Shown here piece after piece: positions 33,823 to 42,364 of a DNA stretch of 64,000 bases. This DNA comes from Sutcliffiella tianshenii (GTDB lineage: Bacteria; Bacillota; Bacilli; Bacillales; Bacillaceae_I): NCBI RefSeq assembly GCF_016908565.1, contig NZ_JAFBED010000005.1:124001-188000 (forward strand), read 5' to 3'. The translations under genes and the position numbers were made by a program. The notes under the pieces were generated by a model. The model did no database searches, was not told the DNA's origin, and saw only the letters and a list, made by a program, of their open reading frames with translations. Positions within the stretch are counted from its first letter, which is position 1; the number at the start of each line of letters is the position of its first letter.

Positions 33823-35037
33823 TTACAACTTTGCAATTTTATTCTTCACTGCCGTATTCACATAAATGTAAGCAAACAGGACGCCACCAACCAATACGAT
33901 GGCCACTTCCATCCAGGATGCCACAATTGCAACAAGGACGCTTAATATCACAGATTGCACAACTAAAATCCCGGTCAGCATTTTCAAAAATGCCCGCCGC
34001 CTATCCTCTTCCTTGACAGGATAGATGGACAGCCATAGCTTGTTGTAATGATGGCGCCACATCGGTACGAGCTGGAATGCTGTCAGATAAAGGACGAACA
34101 GCGGCGCAAGATAGGTCGCATATCCAACAGGCAGTAACAACAGGAACACACCGCCGATTATCAAGAGCCTCAGGAATAAACCGAAGTAGTCACCTGAACG
34201 AAGAAACGTCCGCAAGTAAAGATAGTGAAAGCTTTGATTCTGTTGATACTTTACCAAGGAAAGCACAGCATCCAGCCATCTTCTTCTCTTTACTTTCTCC
34301 TTCAGTCCCGGAACATCCACAAACAGGTTTGCCACACGATAGAATAGCTGCATCCTTTTTGTCTCATTTTCGATCAGGTACTCCCATTTCCAATTCAGCT
34401 TTGAGGTTGCTTTTTGAAAATAAAGGAGCAATAACGCCATAATCAGGAGCACAAGCCCCATAAACAGGTAGTCTGCGCGGGAAAAAACGAGATACAGTAA
34501 GGCAAAATTCAGGAAAAACCTGATCCACCAATCAGCCAGACGCGCTTTATTATCCGTGTAAAAGCTTATCAGCCAAGCTATCCAAAGGTTCCAGGCTTTC
34601 AATCCGATCAACAAGATCAAGATTCCCACGACAGTCTGCATGCCCGCTCCTGTAAGTGTGACAAACAAGGGAACAGATATCCCGAAAACGAGGAGAAGGA
34701 AATAACTCTCAAGGACGATTGAAAACCTGAATGATTTCTTTATGTATGGCCCAAGCTTTGCTTCAAGCGGAAGCAGAAAGACTATATCCGGATCTTTTAA
34801 AAATGTATGGATGCTCCCTCTTGTCAATAGAAGTGCAAGAAGCGCCCCCATAAGCGGGGCATATGGGAAATCCTTCGGGACGACCTCAAGCCAATTCTGG
34901 TAGGCAAGTGCGAGTCCGCTAAGCAGAAAAATCATGACAATGACCAGATGATCATTGAACATATACCGCAAATATTTTCGGGTATCCTTTATATATTGAC
35001 TGAACCTGGTTTTCCACAGCTGTTCGACATTAAACAT
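33823..35037 (-). CDS. ecsB: EcsB, ABC transporter membrane subunit
   Basis: A 404-aa ABC-2-like permease with about eight transmembrane helices. The N-terminus FNVEQLWKTRFSQYIKDTRKYLRYMFNDH is characteristic of EcsB. Ecs affects protein secretion, competence, sporulation and intramembrane proteolysis by RasP in B. subtilis; the transported substrate is unclear (peptide export in Enterococcus). It overlaps the ecsA end by 8 bp, so the two are coupled. The ATG follows AAGGAAG. Confidence 0.92.
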   Translation of the reverse strand: MFNVEQLWKTRFSQYIKDTRKYLRYMFNDHLVIVMIFLLSGLALAYQNWLEVVPKDFPYAPLMGALLALLLTRGSIHTFLKDPDIVFLLPLEAKLGPYIKKSFRFSIVLESYFLLLVFGISVPLFVTLTGAGMQTVVGILILLIGLKAWNLWIAWLISFYTDNKARLADWWIRFFLNFALLYLVFSRADYLFMGLVLLIMALLLLYFQKATSKLNWKWEYLIENETKRMQLFYRVANLFVDVPGLKEKVKRRRWLDAVLSLVKYQQNQSFHYLYLRTFLRSGDYFGLFLRLLIIGGVFLLLLPVGYATYLAPLFVLYLTAFQLVPMWRHHYNKLWLSIYPVKEEDRRRAFLKMLTGILVVQSVILSVLVAIVASWMEVAIVLVGGVLFAYIYVNTAVKNKIAKL

Positions 35038-35782
35038 TGTTTTCTTCCTTTGTCAGCTGGATATATAGATCATCCAAGGAGGCATGCGGCATACCGAATT
35101 GCTGCCTCAGTTCAGCCAGTGTGCCCTTCGCCCTCACTTCCCCCTCATGCAGGATAACAAAGGAATCGCAATATCTCTCCGCCGTTGCAAGGATATGTGT
35201 GGACATAAGGATACCCGCACCGCTTTTCTTCGCCTTGTCCATGATTTCAAGCAAGGAGTGGATTGCAAGCGGATCCAACCCCACAAACGGTTCATCCACG
35301 ATATAAAGCTTCGGTTCAATCAGGAACGCAGCCAAAATCATGACCTTCTGCTTCATCCCTTTAGAAAAATGGGCAGGAAACCACTTCAGCCGCTTCTCCA
35401 TGCGGAACTCCTTCAATAAAGGATGCAGACGCGCCTCAAATGTTTCCTTCGAAAGGCCATAAGCCATCGCAGTCAGCTCCAAGTGCTCGTAAAGCGTCAG
35501 CTCATCATACAGTATCGGGGTCTCCGGTATGAAGGTAAAAGTGGACCGATATTTGGTCGTGTCTTCCTGGATGGAGATACCATCTATCTTGATGGACCCC
35601 TTCTTCGGTTCCATCGTTCCAATCACATGCTTGATCGTCGTACTCTTCCCGGCCCCATTCAGCCCGATCAATCCAACCAGTTCATTTCTCTTCACATTAA
35701 ACGAAATATCCTTCAACACGGCCTGATTCGTATAACCGCCAGTCAACCCGCTAATCTCCAACAAATCTAAACTCACCAACAC
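35030..35782 (-). CDS. ecsA: EcsA, ABC transporter ATPase
   Basis: The ATPase partner of EcsB, 250 aa. Walker A GLNGAGKST, signature FSKGMKQK, Walker B LYIVDEPFVGLD and switch His in STHILATAERYCD are all intact. The gene begins with GTG at 35782 or GTG at 35776, both close to AAAGGATGG; the second has the better spacing. It is the first gene of ecsA-ecsB and divergent from the predicted RNA gene and hit. Confidence 0.93.
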   Translation of the reverse strand: MLVSLDLLEISGLTGGYTNQAVLKDISFNVKRNELVGLIGLNGAGKSTTIKHVIGTMEPKKGSIKIDGISIQEDTTKYRSTFTFIPETPILYDELTLYEHLELTAMAYGLSKETFEARLHPLLKEFRMEKRLKWFPAHFSKGMKQKVMILAAFLIEPKLYIVDEPFVGLDPLAIHSLLEIMDKAKKSGAGILMSTHILATAERYCDSFVILHEGEVRAKGTLAELRQQFGMPHASLDDLYIQLTKEENNV

Positions 35783-35835
35783 CCCATCCTTTCACAATCC
35801 ACTAAAGCAATATTAATATGTACTACATAAAAAGG

Positions 35836-35869
35836 GAAAATCCTGCCGGGGTCTGGCCCCAAATTTTTT
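35836..35869. repeat. Dispersed palindromic repeat, copy 1
   Basis: AAAATCCTGCCGGGG followed by TCTGGCCCCA and an AT-rich tail. The same segment recurs in inverted orientation at 57638-57673. The core GGGGTCTGGCCCC is nearly self-complementary. Confidence 0.75.
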
Positions 35870-35974
35870 TGCCCCAAATTTTTATATTTATAAAATTTAC
35901 CATAACATATTTTCGCGGAAAGTGCGCATCATATGTAAGGAAGGGGAACGGGGGGCAAGAAACAAGCCTTTAGG

Positions 35975-36436
35975 TTAACTTTATGAGATGAGGTGGCTGT
36001 CCAAGACAGTTGTGCTTGACTCAAAAAAAGTTAAATTAATGTTTTCTCGTCGTTGTGGGACTTAACCGGCTACAACAAATCGATCATCATGAACTCCTAC
36101 GATGATTAAGAATGAGGTGTTTACGGGCGACGCTTTACTGTAAAGTAGTGTATCCGTGAGTAATTCATCTTGAAAATGAGGTGTTCGTCAAAGACTATTT
36201 AGTCGATAATCCAAGTTACTCAAGTTGTGAAACCAAGTAACAAGGGGATGGTTGTTTTGAACAGGAAAGCTGACCATTAGACACATTTTTAAAAACAGAT
36301 GAGGTGTTTATCAAACACAGTTTATTTGTAAGCTAAAAATGCTGTTTGTAGGCTTCTCCTAATTCTGACAGAGAAGCTTGTTGCCCCCTTCCCTTTCTTT
36401 AAAGCAGAGGCCTTGCGCTTCTGCTTTTTATTTTTG
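35975..36436 (+). ncRNA. Candidate structured non-coding RNA between ecsA and hit
   Basis: No convincing open frame is present, yet an intrinsic terminator on the plus strand closes the region. ATGAGGTG occurs at 35988, 36112, 36176 and 36299, at roughly multiples of 62 bp. Each copy precedes a small hairpin: GTCCAAG/CTTGAC, CTTTA/TAAAG inside ACGG/CCGT, GACTA/TAGTC, and GTGTTT/AAACAC. The first and last modules sit inside perfect 8-bp outer stems (TTAACTTT 35975 with AAAGTTAA 36027; CATTTTTA 36284 with TAAAAATG 36334). The third, weaker, is enclosed by GATGA/TCATC. A promoter was not fixed, so the 5' end is approximate. No known family was recognised; a long regulatory leader ending in an attenuator is the alternative. 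Confidence 0.5.
36401..36436 (+). terminator. Orphan plus-strand terminator before hit
   Basis: AAAGCAGA pairs with TCTGCTTT around GGCCTTGCGC, followed by TTTTTATTTTT. No plus-strand protein gene ends upstream, so it terminates a non-coding transcript or read-through. Confidence 0.8.
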
Positions 36437-36498
36437 CATGGATTATGCAACGTGTCCAAAACATGGTAAAATGAGAAAAAATCAATGAGGTGATTTTG

Positions 36499-36921
36499 AT
36501 GCATGATTGTATTTTTTGCAAAATTATCAATGGGGATATCCCTAGTGCAAAGGTATATGAGGATGAGCATGTTTACGCATTCCTGGACATCAGTCAGGTA
36601 ACGAAGGGACATACTCTGGTAATACCTAAAGTACATAAGGAAAATATTTATGAGCTTACTCCCGAGATTGCATCCAATCTGTTCAAGGTGGTACCGAAAA
36701 TCGCCAAGTCCATCGAGTCACAGTTTGAACCGATCGGCTTGAACCTCCTGAATAACAATGGTGAGGCTGCTGGACAATCGGTGTTCCATTACCACATGCA
36801 TATTCTGCCACGCTACGGTAAAGGCGACGGCTTCGGTGCGGTATGGAAATCCAATCAAAGTGACTACACAACCTCCGACCTTTTGGAAATTTCTTCTAAA
36901 ATCGCTGAGGGAATTAAATAA
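36499..36921 (+). CDS. hit: HIT-family nucleotide hydrolase
   Basis: A histidine-triad protein of 140 aa that hydrolyses nucleoside phosphoramidates or related adenylates. It begins CIFCKIINGDIPSAKVYEDE and carries the catalytic triad as VFHYHMHILPRY (HxHxH). The ATG at 36499 follows GAGGTGATTTTG; a GTG three codons earlier lies in that site. Divergent from ecsA as in B. subtilis. Confidence 0.95.
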   Translation: MHDCIFCKIINGDIPSAKVYEDEHVYAFLDISQVTKGHTLVIPKVHKENIYELTPEIASNLFKVVPKIAKSIESQFEPIGLNLLNNNGEAAGQSVFHYHMHILPRYGKGDGFGAVWKSNQSDYTTSDLLEISSKIAEGIK

Positions 36922-36936
36922 GATCAATAGCGAGAG

Positions 36937-36965
36937 AGCTGTCCGAAACGTTGGGCAGCTTTTTA
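36937..36965 (+). terminator. Terminator of hit
   Basis: AGCTGTCC/GGGCAGCT stem followed by TTTTTAT. Confidence 0.8.
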
Positions 36966-37010
36966 TATTGTAGGTAAGTTATTGTTATTAGCGGGGCAGA
37001 TTTGTAAGTG

Positions 37011-37317
37011 GATGATGGACGTTTTGCATGCCTTGACACCTCAAAAGGGTCATCCACTCGATGATGACCCTTTCCCATGCCCTCCCACCTCAAAAGGGTC
37101 TTCATAAGCTCGATGATGGACGTTTCCCACGCCTCGCCACCCCAAAAGGGTCTTCATAAGCCCGATGATAGACGTTTCCCACGCCTCCACACCTCAAAAG
37201 GGTCTTCATCCACTCGATGATGACCGTTTCCCATGCCCTCCCACCTCAAAAGGGTCTTCATAAGCTCGATGATGACCGTTTCCCACGCCTCCCCACCCCA
37301 AAAGGCCCTTCATCACA
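37011..37317. repeat. Array F: 52-bp inverted-repeat units
   Basis: GATGATG or GATGATA starts at 37011, 37060, 37112, 37164, 37216 and 37268, the last five exactly 52 bp apart. AAAAGG occurs at 37043, 37092, 37144, 37196, 37248 and 37300, again 52 bp apart after the first step. Units read GATGATGACCCTTT, a C-rich linker, AAAAGGGTC and TTCATAAGCTC. The arms CCCTTT/AAAGGG can pair. It accounts for most of the 529-bp gap between hit and the DUF3934 gene. Confidence 0.9.
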
Positions 37318-37450
37318 CCTACCAAAAACCCCCCTCTTCCCCTCACCCTTTTACATAACCACAAAAAACATGGTATGCTTGTTGTCATGCGTTCATTTTT
37401 TTTCAAATCCAAATCCAACGAACGCATACAAGAATAATGGAGTTGATAGC

Positions 37451-37609
37451 ATGAGTAAGAGCAAAGGCGGAGGAACTGGCCGGGGTACGGGAAAAAAAGG
37501 CTGGAATCGCTGGAAAGCCGGCGCCAATAAGGCAAAAAGCGCAAAGCCCTATAAGAGCAAGGGTGTTAAGCACGGAAACAAGGACAATTCTGACACTTCC
37601 GATACATGA
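37451..37609 (+). CDS. DUF3934 small basic protein
   Basis: A 52-aa, strongly basic, Gly- and Lys-rich peptide: it opens SKSKGGGTGRGTGKKGWNRW and continues KAGANKAKSAKPYKSKG. I recognise this as the DUF3934 family of Bacillales; function is unknown, although the composition would suit nucleic-acid binding. The ATG follows GGAGTTGATAGC. It is followed by its own terminator. Confidence 0.75.
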   Translation: MSKSKGGGTGRGTGKKGWNRWKAGANKAKSAKPYKSKGVKHGNKDNSDTSDT

Positions 37610-37619
37610 TAGATGCCAT

Positions 37620-37659
37620 TACAGTGCTAGCTCAAAAGCGATAGCACTGTATTTTTATT
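37620..37659. terminator. Terminator of the DUF3934 gene (probably bidirectional)
   Basis: TACAGTGCTA/TAGCACTGTA hairpin followed by TTTTTATTT on the plus strand; it overlaps the 3' end of the convergent gene. Confidence 0.85.
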
Positions 37660-38533
37660 TAAACGAGCGATTCATTTCCCCGATACTGGCTATCTTCTCG
37701 AGCGGCTTCCAGTCCGCGTGATCAAATTCACATGCATGCTTTTTAAGGAAAAGCTCCACTTGTTCCCTGAACGCGAAATCCCATCTCAATAAATGTATGA
37801 ATTCCTCTCTTGTTCCCATAAAGTCGATCTTCTCCCTTACCTCATTCAGCATATCTGCCTGCCAGATGGCCGGAAGCGGACTGGTTCCAGGGATATCAGG
37901 AAACCGGATCATTTGCCCTTCCCATAACAATGCTTCCGGGACAAAGTAAGCATATACCTTTTCGAAAACCTCACCTGATTCCAGGACCATTTTTTGTCCG
38001 CTATGCTCTCTGAGCTCGTAGCCCTTTTCTGTTGCGTTTATCAGTTCAAGCTGTTTTTTATCCATAAAAGTGATCCAGACCTCGGTTGTCGCTCCCTCCA
38101 TAGGCGCTATTACCCCTGGCAGAGAGCCATAAGGTGCAAGGAAAGGGCCATACACAATTTCCGAGTCAATAATTGCCCCCTTTATACAAAGCATGAAGTC
38201 ATCAACAGAAGGACGGAGATTGAATTTATATCGGAGCTGCGCCAGACAGACATTCGATCCATATGCCACAACTGGGACTTTCTCCTTCAGCATTCCGTCC
38301 CCTAGGAAATCTGACACCTTCCTCGTCTCAAAGCTATTGAAGGCAAGGCTGCCAAGAATATGATCGCTATTGGATAGATGGACAACCTGGTGCTCAAGAG
38401 GCAATCCTTTGATTGCCTCGATCCGGTGCGCTTTCCCCTGCCAGAAGACAAAAGAGGAATGCGGTCGTGGTCCGGGATATATATCTGGATGGTCGTAAGG
38501 ACTCAGATCAAATGGTTTATTATCTCTATACAT
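37655..38533 (-). CDS. Hypothetical protein with gamma-glutamylcyclotransferase-like motif
   Basis: A 292-aa cytosolic protein I cannot name. The segment VPVVAYGSNVCLAQLRYKF resembles the YGSN phosphate-binding loop of gamma-glutamylcyclotransferase-like (AIG2/BtrG) folds, and a Glu in NATEKGYEL might be the acid-base residue. The rest lacks familiar motifs. The ATG at 38533 follows AAGGAGATC; an in-frame ATG at 38656 would overlap the serC promoter. It is divergent from serC. Confidence 0.7.
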   Translation of the reverse strand: MYRDNKPFDLSPYDHPDIYPGPRPHSSFVFWQGKAHRIEAIKGLPLEHQVVHLSNSDHILGSLAFNSFETRKVSDFLGDGMLKEKVPVVAYGSNVCLAQLRYKFNLRPSVDDFMLCIKGAIIDSEIVYGPFLAPYGSLPGVIAPMEGATTEVWITFMDKKQLELINATEKGYELREHSGQKMVLESGEVFEKVYAYFVPEALLWEGQMIRFPDIPGTSPLPAIWQADMLNEVREKIDFMGTREEFIHLLRWDFAFREQVELFLKKHACEFDHADWKPLEKIASIGEMNRSFK

Positions 38534-38633
38534 AGTTAGATCTCCTTCATTTTCAAAATCTTTTATGTATTCTAACATAATTCGTGGTAGGATATATATT
38601 AATCTTTGAACCAATGCCAAGGAGGAGCCTTCC

Positions 38634-39716
38634 ATGAAACAAGTGTTCAATTTCAATGCCGGGCCTGCAGCATTACCAAAAGAAGTGTTGCAGAAGGCGC
38701 AAGTGGAACTATTAAACTATCAAGAGTCAGGTCTTTCCGTGATGGAACTCAGTCATCGGAGCATGTTGTACGAAAACATCCAGAATCATGCCACAGAACG
38801 ACTCCGGAAACTGATGAATATCCCGGCTGACTATGACATCCTTTACATGCAAGGTGGTGCCAGCCTTCAATTTTCTGCCGTTCCCATGAATTTTCTTACA
38901 GAAGGCAAGACCGCCAATTACTGCCTGAGTGGTTCCTGGTCCGAAAAGGCGCTGAAAGAGGCGAAGAAAATCGGCCGCACCCACATTGCATCCTCCTCAA
39001 AGGAGGAAAACTATTCCCACATACCAGAACATCTGGAACTATCAGAAAACCCTGCATATCTCCATATTACCAGCAATAATACCATCTTCGGTACACAGTG
39101 GAAAACAACACCAGAGCTCGATGCCGAAGTCCCGTTGATTGCCGATATGTCGAGTGACATTCTAAGCAGGACGATCCCGGTTGAAAAATATTCTCTTATA
39201 TATGCCGGGGCCCAAAAGAATCTGGGTCCATCAGGTGTGACCGTAGTCATTGTGAAGAAAGAGTTGCTAAAGCGTTGTCCAGACCACCTTCCAACTATGC
39301 TAAACTATCAGACCTTTGCCAAGAATGGCAGTTTATACAACACTCCGCCGACCTTCTCCATCTACATGTTGTCCCTTGTACTGGATTGGGTAGCAGATCA
39401 GGGGGGAGTGGCACAAATCGAAGCCATGAATGCAGAAAAGGCTGAACTCATCTATCATGTAATCGATTCCAGTGACAGCTTTTACAAAGGTCCTGCACAA
39501 CCAGGTAGCCGCTCTAACATGAATGTTACTTTCACGTTGCCAACAGATGAGCTGACAAAGAAATTCCTTTACGAGGCAAGCGAACACGGCTTTATCGGTC
39601 TCTCCGGACATCGCATGATAGGGGGCTGCCGGGCTTCCATCTATAATGCTGTACCACTTGCCCATTGTGAGAGACTGGCTCAGTTCATGACGGATTTCCG
39701 TACCAATTTTATGTAA
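38634..39716 (+). CDS. serC: Phosphoserine aminotransferase
   Basis: Transfers an amino group from glutamate to 3-phosphohydroxypyruvate in serine synthesis. The 360-aa class V aminotransferase begins FNFNAGPAALPKEVL, and has LYMQGGASLQFSAVPMNF, DMSSDILSR and the PLP-lysine segment YAGAQKNLGPSG. It ends GLSGHRMIGGCRASIYNA. The ATG follows AAGGAGGAG. In B. subtilis serC is also close to hit. Confidence 0.97.
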   Translation: MKQVFNFNAGPAALPKEVLQKAQVELLNYQESGLSVMELSHRSMLYENIQNHATERLRKLMNIPADYDILYMQGGASLQFSAVPMNFLTEGKTANYCLSGSWSEKALKEAKKIGRTHIASSSKEENYSHIPEHLELSENPAYLHITSNNTIFGTQWKTTPELDAEVPLIADMSSDILSRTIPVEKYSLIYAGAQKNLGPSGVTVVIVKKELLKRCPDHLPTMLNYQTFAKNGSLYNTPPTFSIYMLSLVLDWVADQGGVAQIEAMNAEKAELIYHVIDSSDSFYKGPAQPGSRSNMNVTFTLPTDELTKKFLYEASEHGFIGLSGHRMIGGCRASIYNAVPLAHCERLAQFMTDFRTNFM

Positions 39717-39731
39717 TAAAGAGCATTCCCC

Positions 39732-39760
39732 TTCCCAAACACGGGAATAATTTGTATAAT
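39732..39760 (+). promoter_or_regulatory. Probable sigma-A promoter of trpP
   Basis: TTCCCA at 39732-39737, a 17-bp spacer and TATAAT at 39755-39760, leaving a leader of about 75 nt that carries the TRAP site. Confidence 0.5.
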
Positions 39761-39814
39761 GAACTCTATAATCCGCATCAGACAACGAGTGTACTGATGG
39801 GGTTATAAAAAAAT

Positions 39815-39840
39815 GAGTAGTAGAGATGAGGAGAGTTGAG
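39815..39840 (+). promoter_or_regulatory. TRAP-binding triplet repeats over the trpP ribosome site
   Basis: GAG/TAG triplets begin at 39815, 39818, 39823, 39828, 39833 and 39838. The last five are exactly 5 nt apart, the spacing TRAP prefers (triplet plus two spacers). They cover the Shine-Dalgarno GAGGAG. In B. subtilis tryptophan-bound TRAP blocks trpP (yhaG) translation at such repeats. Confidence 0.85.
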
Positions 39841-39842
39841 AA

Positions 39843-40367
39843 ATGAATACAAAAACGTTAGTTGCTCTATCTTTAATGGTGGGAATCGGTGCGGTATTAC
39901 ATACCGTAGTTCCAGGAGTCATCCTTGGCATGAAGCCTGATCTTGGCTTGACCATGATGTTCCTTGCGATCATGTTGTTCCCGGAAAAGAAAAATGTATT
40001 GCTTGTCGGAATCGTTTCAGGAATGATTTCCGCTTTGACCACAGGCTTTCCTGGTGGTCAGATTCCAAATATCATAGACAAACCCATCACAGCATTTTTA
40101 TTTTTCTTCCTGCTTCTAGCAGTGAAAAAGATCAACAAACCTTTGGTGAAAGCTGGTGTGTTGACTGCGATTGGTACCTTGATTTCAGGCACTATCTTCC
40201 TATCTTCCGCACTGATGCTAGTCGGATTGCCTGGAGGGGAATCTTTCACATTTTTCCTAGTGACGGCCATATTACCGGCGACAGCCTTGAATACCGTGCT
40301 GATGGTAGTCATTTATCCAATTGTGACCTCCATTGCCAAGAGATCAAATATTATAGCTACTGCTTAA
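39843..40367 (+). CDS. trpP: TrpP, tryptophan transporter
   Basis: A 174-aa membrane protein with five or six helices, matching B. subtilis TrpP (YhaG): TKTLVALSLMVGIGAVLHTVVPG, MKPDLGLTMMFLAIMLFPEKKN and GFPGGQIPNIIDKPITAF. It takes up tryptophan across the cytoplasmic membrane and belongs with ECF-like small-molecule S components in fold. Translation is predicted to be repressed by TRAP when tryptophan is abundant, as triplet repeats overlap its ribosome site. Confidence 0.93.
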   Translation: MNTKTLVALSLMVGIGAVLHTVVPGVILGMKPDLGLTMMFLAIMLFPEKKNVLLVGIVSGMISALTTGFPGGQIPNIIDKPITAFLFFFLLLAVKKINKPLVKAGVLTAIGTLISGTIFLSSALMLVGLPGGESFTFFLVTAILPATALNTVLMVVIYPIVTSIAKRSNIIATA

Positions 40368-40372
40368 ACAAC

Positions 40373-40411
40373 AGAGGGGATGCTCCAAATGGAGACATCC
40401 CCTCTTTTTGA
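40373..40411. terminator. Terminator of trpP (bidirectional)
   Basis: AGAGGGGATG/CATCCCCTCT hairpin with TTTTTG on the plus strand. Confidence 0.85.
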
Positions 40412-40415
40412 TTTT

Positions 40416-40607
40416 TCACGAAATCCATAGCGCCAGCAGCGCCAACAAAAAAACTGCCCCGCCGCCCCCGCAAATGACCAGGCCTTTTTGCTGCAATACT
40501 CTCTTGGGCGGGTACACACCGGCTCTTTGGGATGCAAGGAAATAATTCATTCCTCCCAACAATAGCAAGATGCTTATGGTGAACAATCCAAATGTTATCC
40601 CAGCCAT
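40416..40607 (-). CDS. Small two-TM membrane protein
   Basis: A 63-aa hypothetical protein with two hydrophobic helices (residues 4-20 and 44-60) separated by a basic loop, SQRAGVYPPKRVLQQKG. I do not recognise a family with confidence. The chosen ATG follows AAAGGGGG. An alternative ATG at 40631 lies 12 bases after a stronger AAGGAGG and would add eight residues, KKGGGSY after the Met. Confidence 0.6.
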   Translation of the reverse strand: MAGITFGLFTISILLLLGGMNYFLASQRAGVYPPKRVLQQKGLVICGGGGAVFLLALLALWIS

Positions 40608-40805
40608 ATAACTGCCGCCCCCTTTCTTCATATGTATGCACATCCTCCTTGGCTTATGTACATGTTCTCCTCTCCTGACCCGCGATAAATATTTTTATCG
40701 TAACTCGTAAAGAATAAAAAGGAATTTTTCATTAAATGTTGAATTATATAATAATCTTAGGGTATTGAACTATACTTACATAATTTTAATAACGAGGTGA
40801 TTTTA

Positions 40806-41168
40806 ATGAATGGCAAATCATTCATCTATGGTGTAATTATTGGCGGCGCAGTTGCAGGAGTGTCCACTTTGCTTACCACTCCGACATCAGGAGAGAAAAT
40901 GCGAAACCGCCTGCGATCCACACAAAGGAAAATCCAATTGAGTATAAATGAGCTTAAAGACGAGGCAATGGGAATAAAAGATCAGGTTTCTCAAGCAGTG
41001 GAAGAAAGCAAGACTGTCGTCACCACCCTCTCGAACGATTTGAAAACATCTGTCGAGCTCTGGCAGAATTCCATCAAACCCCATCAGGATTCTATTCAGC
41101 AGAGCATCGCGCTTGTGGAGAAGGAATTGGAAAAATTAGAAAGAAATCTAGGTAAAAAAGCGGAGTGA
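40806..41168 (+). CDS. yhaH: YhaH, YtxH-domain protein
   Basis: A 120-aa protein with one N-terminal hydrophobic helix, FIYGVIIGGAVAGVSTLLTTPTSGEKMR, which matches the YtxH/GvpP-like signature, followed by a long charged helix. YtxH proteins are general-stress or starvation-linked in Bacillus; function is unclear. The position before scoC matches B. subtilis YhaH. The ATG at 40806 follows GAGGTGATTTTA. Confidence 0.88.
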   Translation: MNGKSFIYGVIIGGAVAGVSTLLTTPTSGEKMRNRLRSTQRKIQLSINELKDEAMGIKDQVSQAVEESKTVVTTLSNDLKTSVELWQNSIKPHQDSIQQSIALVEKELEKLERNLGKKAE

Positions 41169-41265
41169 CGAAAAAATTTTAATTTTTTGTAAATTTTGAC
41201 CTTTATTAATTATTATTTTATTGTCATAATAGATAGTAATATATTAGAAAAAAGTAGGTGAGTTT

Positions 41266-41862
41266 GTGAATACACAGAACGGTCAGTATTCATTAAAAGA
41301 AGCTATGCTGTTTAGCCAGCGTGTCGCCCAGCTAAGTAAAGCGCTTTGGAAAACAATCGAGAAGGATTGGCAGGCTTGGATCAAGCCCTATGATTTAAAT
41401 ATCAATGAACATCATATCTTATGGATTGCCTATCATCTGAAAGGTGCAAGCATTTCAGAGATTGCTAAATTCGGGGTGATGCATGTATCTACGGCTTTCA
41501 ACTTTTCGAAAAAGCTGGAAGAACGTGAATTACTGCAATTCTCAAAAAAAGAGAATGATAAGAGGAACACTTACATTGAATTAACGGATAAAGGGGAAAA
41601 AATCCTCCTGGATCTAATGGAAAGCTATGATCCTAGTAAAAATTCGGTTTTCAGCGGGGCATTGCCTATGCATGATTTGTATGGGAAATTCCCAGAGTTA
41701 TTGGATGTGATGTGTGTGATCCGCAATATTTACGGAGAGGATTTCATGAAAATCTTCGAACGCTCTTTCAATAATATCGAAGAGGACTTTGTGGAAATCG
41801 ATGGCAGACTTTCCAAAAAAGAAGAAGCTGCAGAGATAAATGAAAGCGTTACTTCTTCTTAA
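41266..41862 (+). CDS. scoC: ScoC (Hpr), transition-state MarR-family regulator
   Basis: ScoC represses extracellular proteases, peptide transport and sporulation genes during growth. The 198-aa protein is nearly collinear with B. subtilis Hpr: [40 protein letters not shown], then the winged helix [26 protein letters not shown] and [14 protein letters not shown]. Translation starts at a GTG after TAGGTGAG. It overlaps the convergent yhaI by 14 bp at the 3' ends. Confidence 0.96.
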   Translation: MNTQNGQYSLKEAMLFSQRVAQLSKALWKTIEKDWQAWIKPYDLNINEHHILWIAYHLKGASISEIAKFGVMHVSTAFNFSKKLEERELLQFSKKENDKRNTYIELTDKGEKILLDLMESYDPSKNSVFSGALPMHDLYGKFPELLDVMCVIRNIYGEDFMKIFERSFNNIEEDFVEIDGRLSKKEEAAEINESVTSS

Positions 41863-42190
41863 TAAGGAGCTTCAAAAAGGCATCCATAAGTGATTCATAC
41901 ATCCCTTGGGATTTCATGGCATGTATTGTTTTTTCCAAAGGCAGTTCATGATGTAACTTATGATGAAACTCAGTAAGAAGCGGAGCGAATGTCACAAACC
42001 CTTCCGCTTTTTGCTTTTCCATCTCTATGCTCAATCTTTCACAAATACTCATGAGTTGCCTGACGTCTTCCCTTCCGATATTATGCTGGACTACAAGTGC
42101 ATCAAAAGGAAATCGATCCATGTTAATCTGTTTTAATAATAGTTCCATATGGTATTCCAACTTCGCCAATCTTTCTTCCATACTACTCAT
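41849..42190 (-). CDS. yhaI: YhaI (DUF1878)
   Basis: A 113-aa helical protein with [38 protein letters not shown] and a Lys-rich end; it matches the DUF1878/YhaI family found next to scoC in Bacillus. No function is known. The ATG at 42190 follows AAAAGGAAG. It is convergent with scoC and the last codons of the two genes overlap. Confidence 0.85.
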   Translation of the reverse strand: MSSMEERLAKLEYHMELLLKQINMDRFPFDALVVQHNIGREDVRQLMSICERLSIEMEKQKAEGFVTFAPLLTEFHHKLHHELPLEKTIHAMKSQGMYESLMDAFLKLLIKKK

Positions 42191-42364
42191 TTTCTTCTTC
42201 CTTTTTATCATCATTTCCCTCTATTTTACCCTATAACTTGCCGCTTACCAATATTTAGATTCCCTTCTTTTAAAATAAGTGAAAAACACCTATTGCTTTT
42301 CAATACAAAAAGGCGTACAGTAATTGAGTAATTTGAACTTGCAATAACGGAAGGTGAATCAACC

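Noticed and set aside
35988-36341. Hammerhead ribozyme or other known RNA
   Set aside because: GATGAG recalls the hammerhead core, but the GAAA strand and cleavage-site arrangement are missing; no T-box, riboswitch or 6S feature was recognised.
37206-37544. Minus-strand open frame across array F and the DUF3934 gene
   Set aside because: Antisense to a well-supported small gene and made mostly of repeats.
40700-40805. Sigma-B promoter for yhaH
   Set aside because: GTTGAA and GGGTAT are present but 16 bp apart, longer than the normal 12-15 bp.
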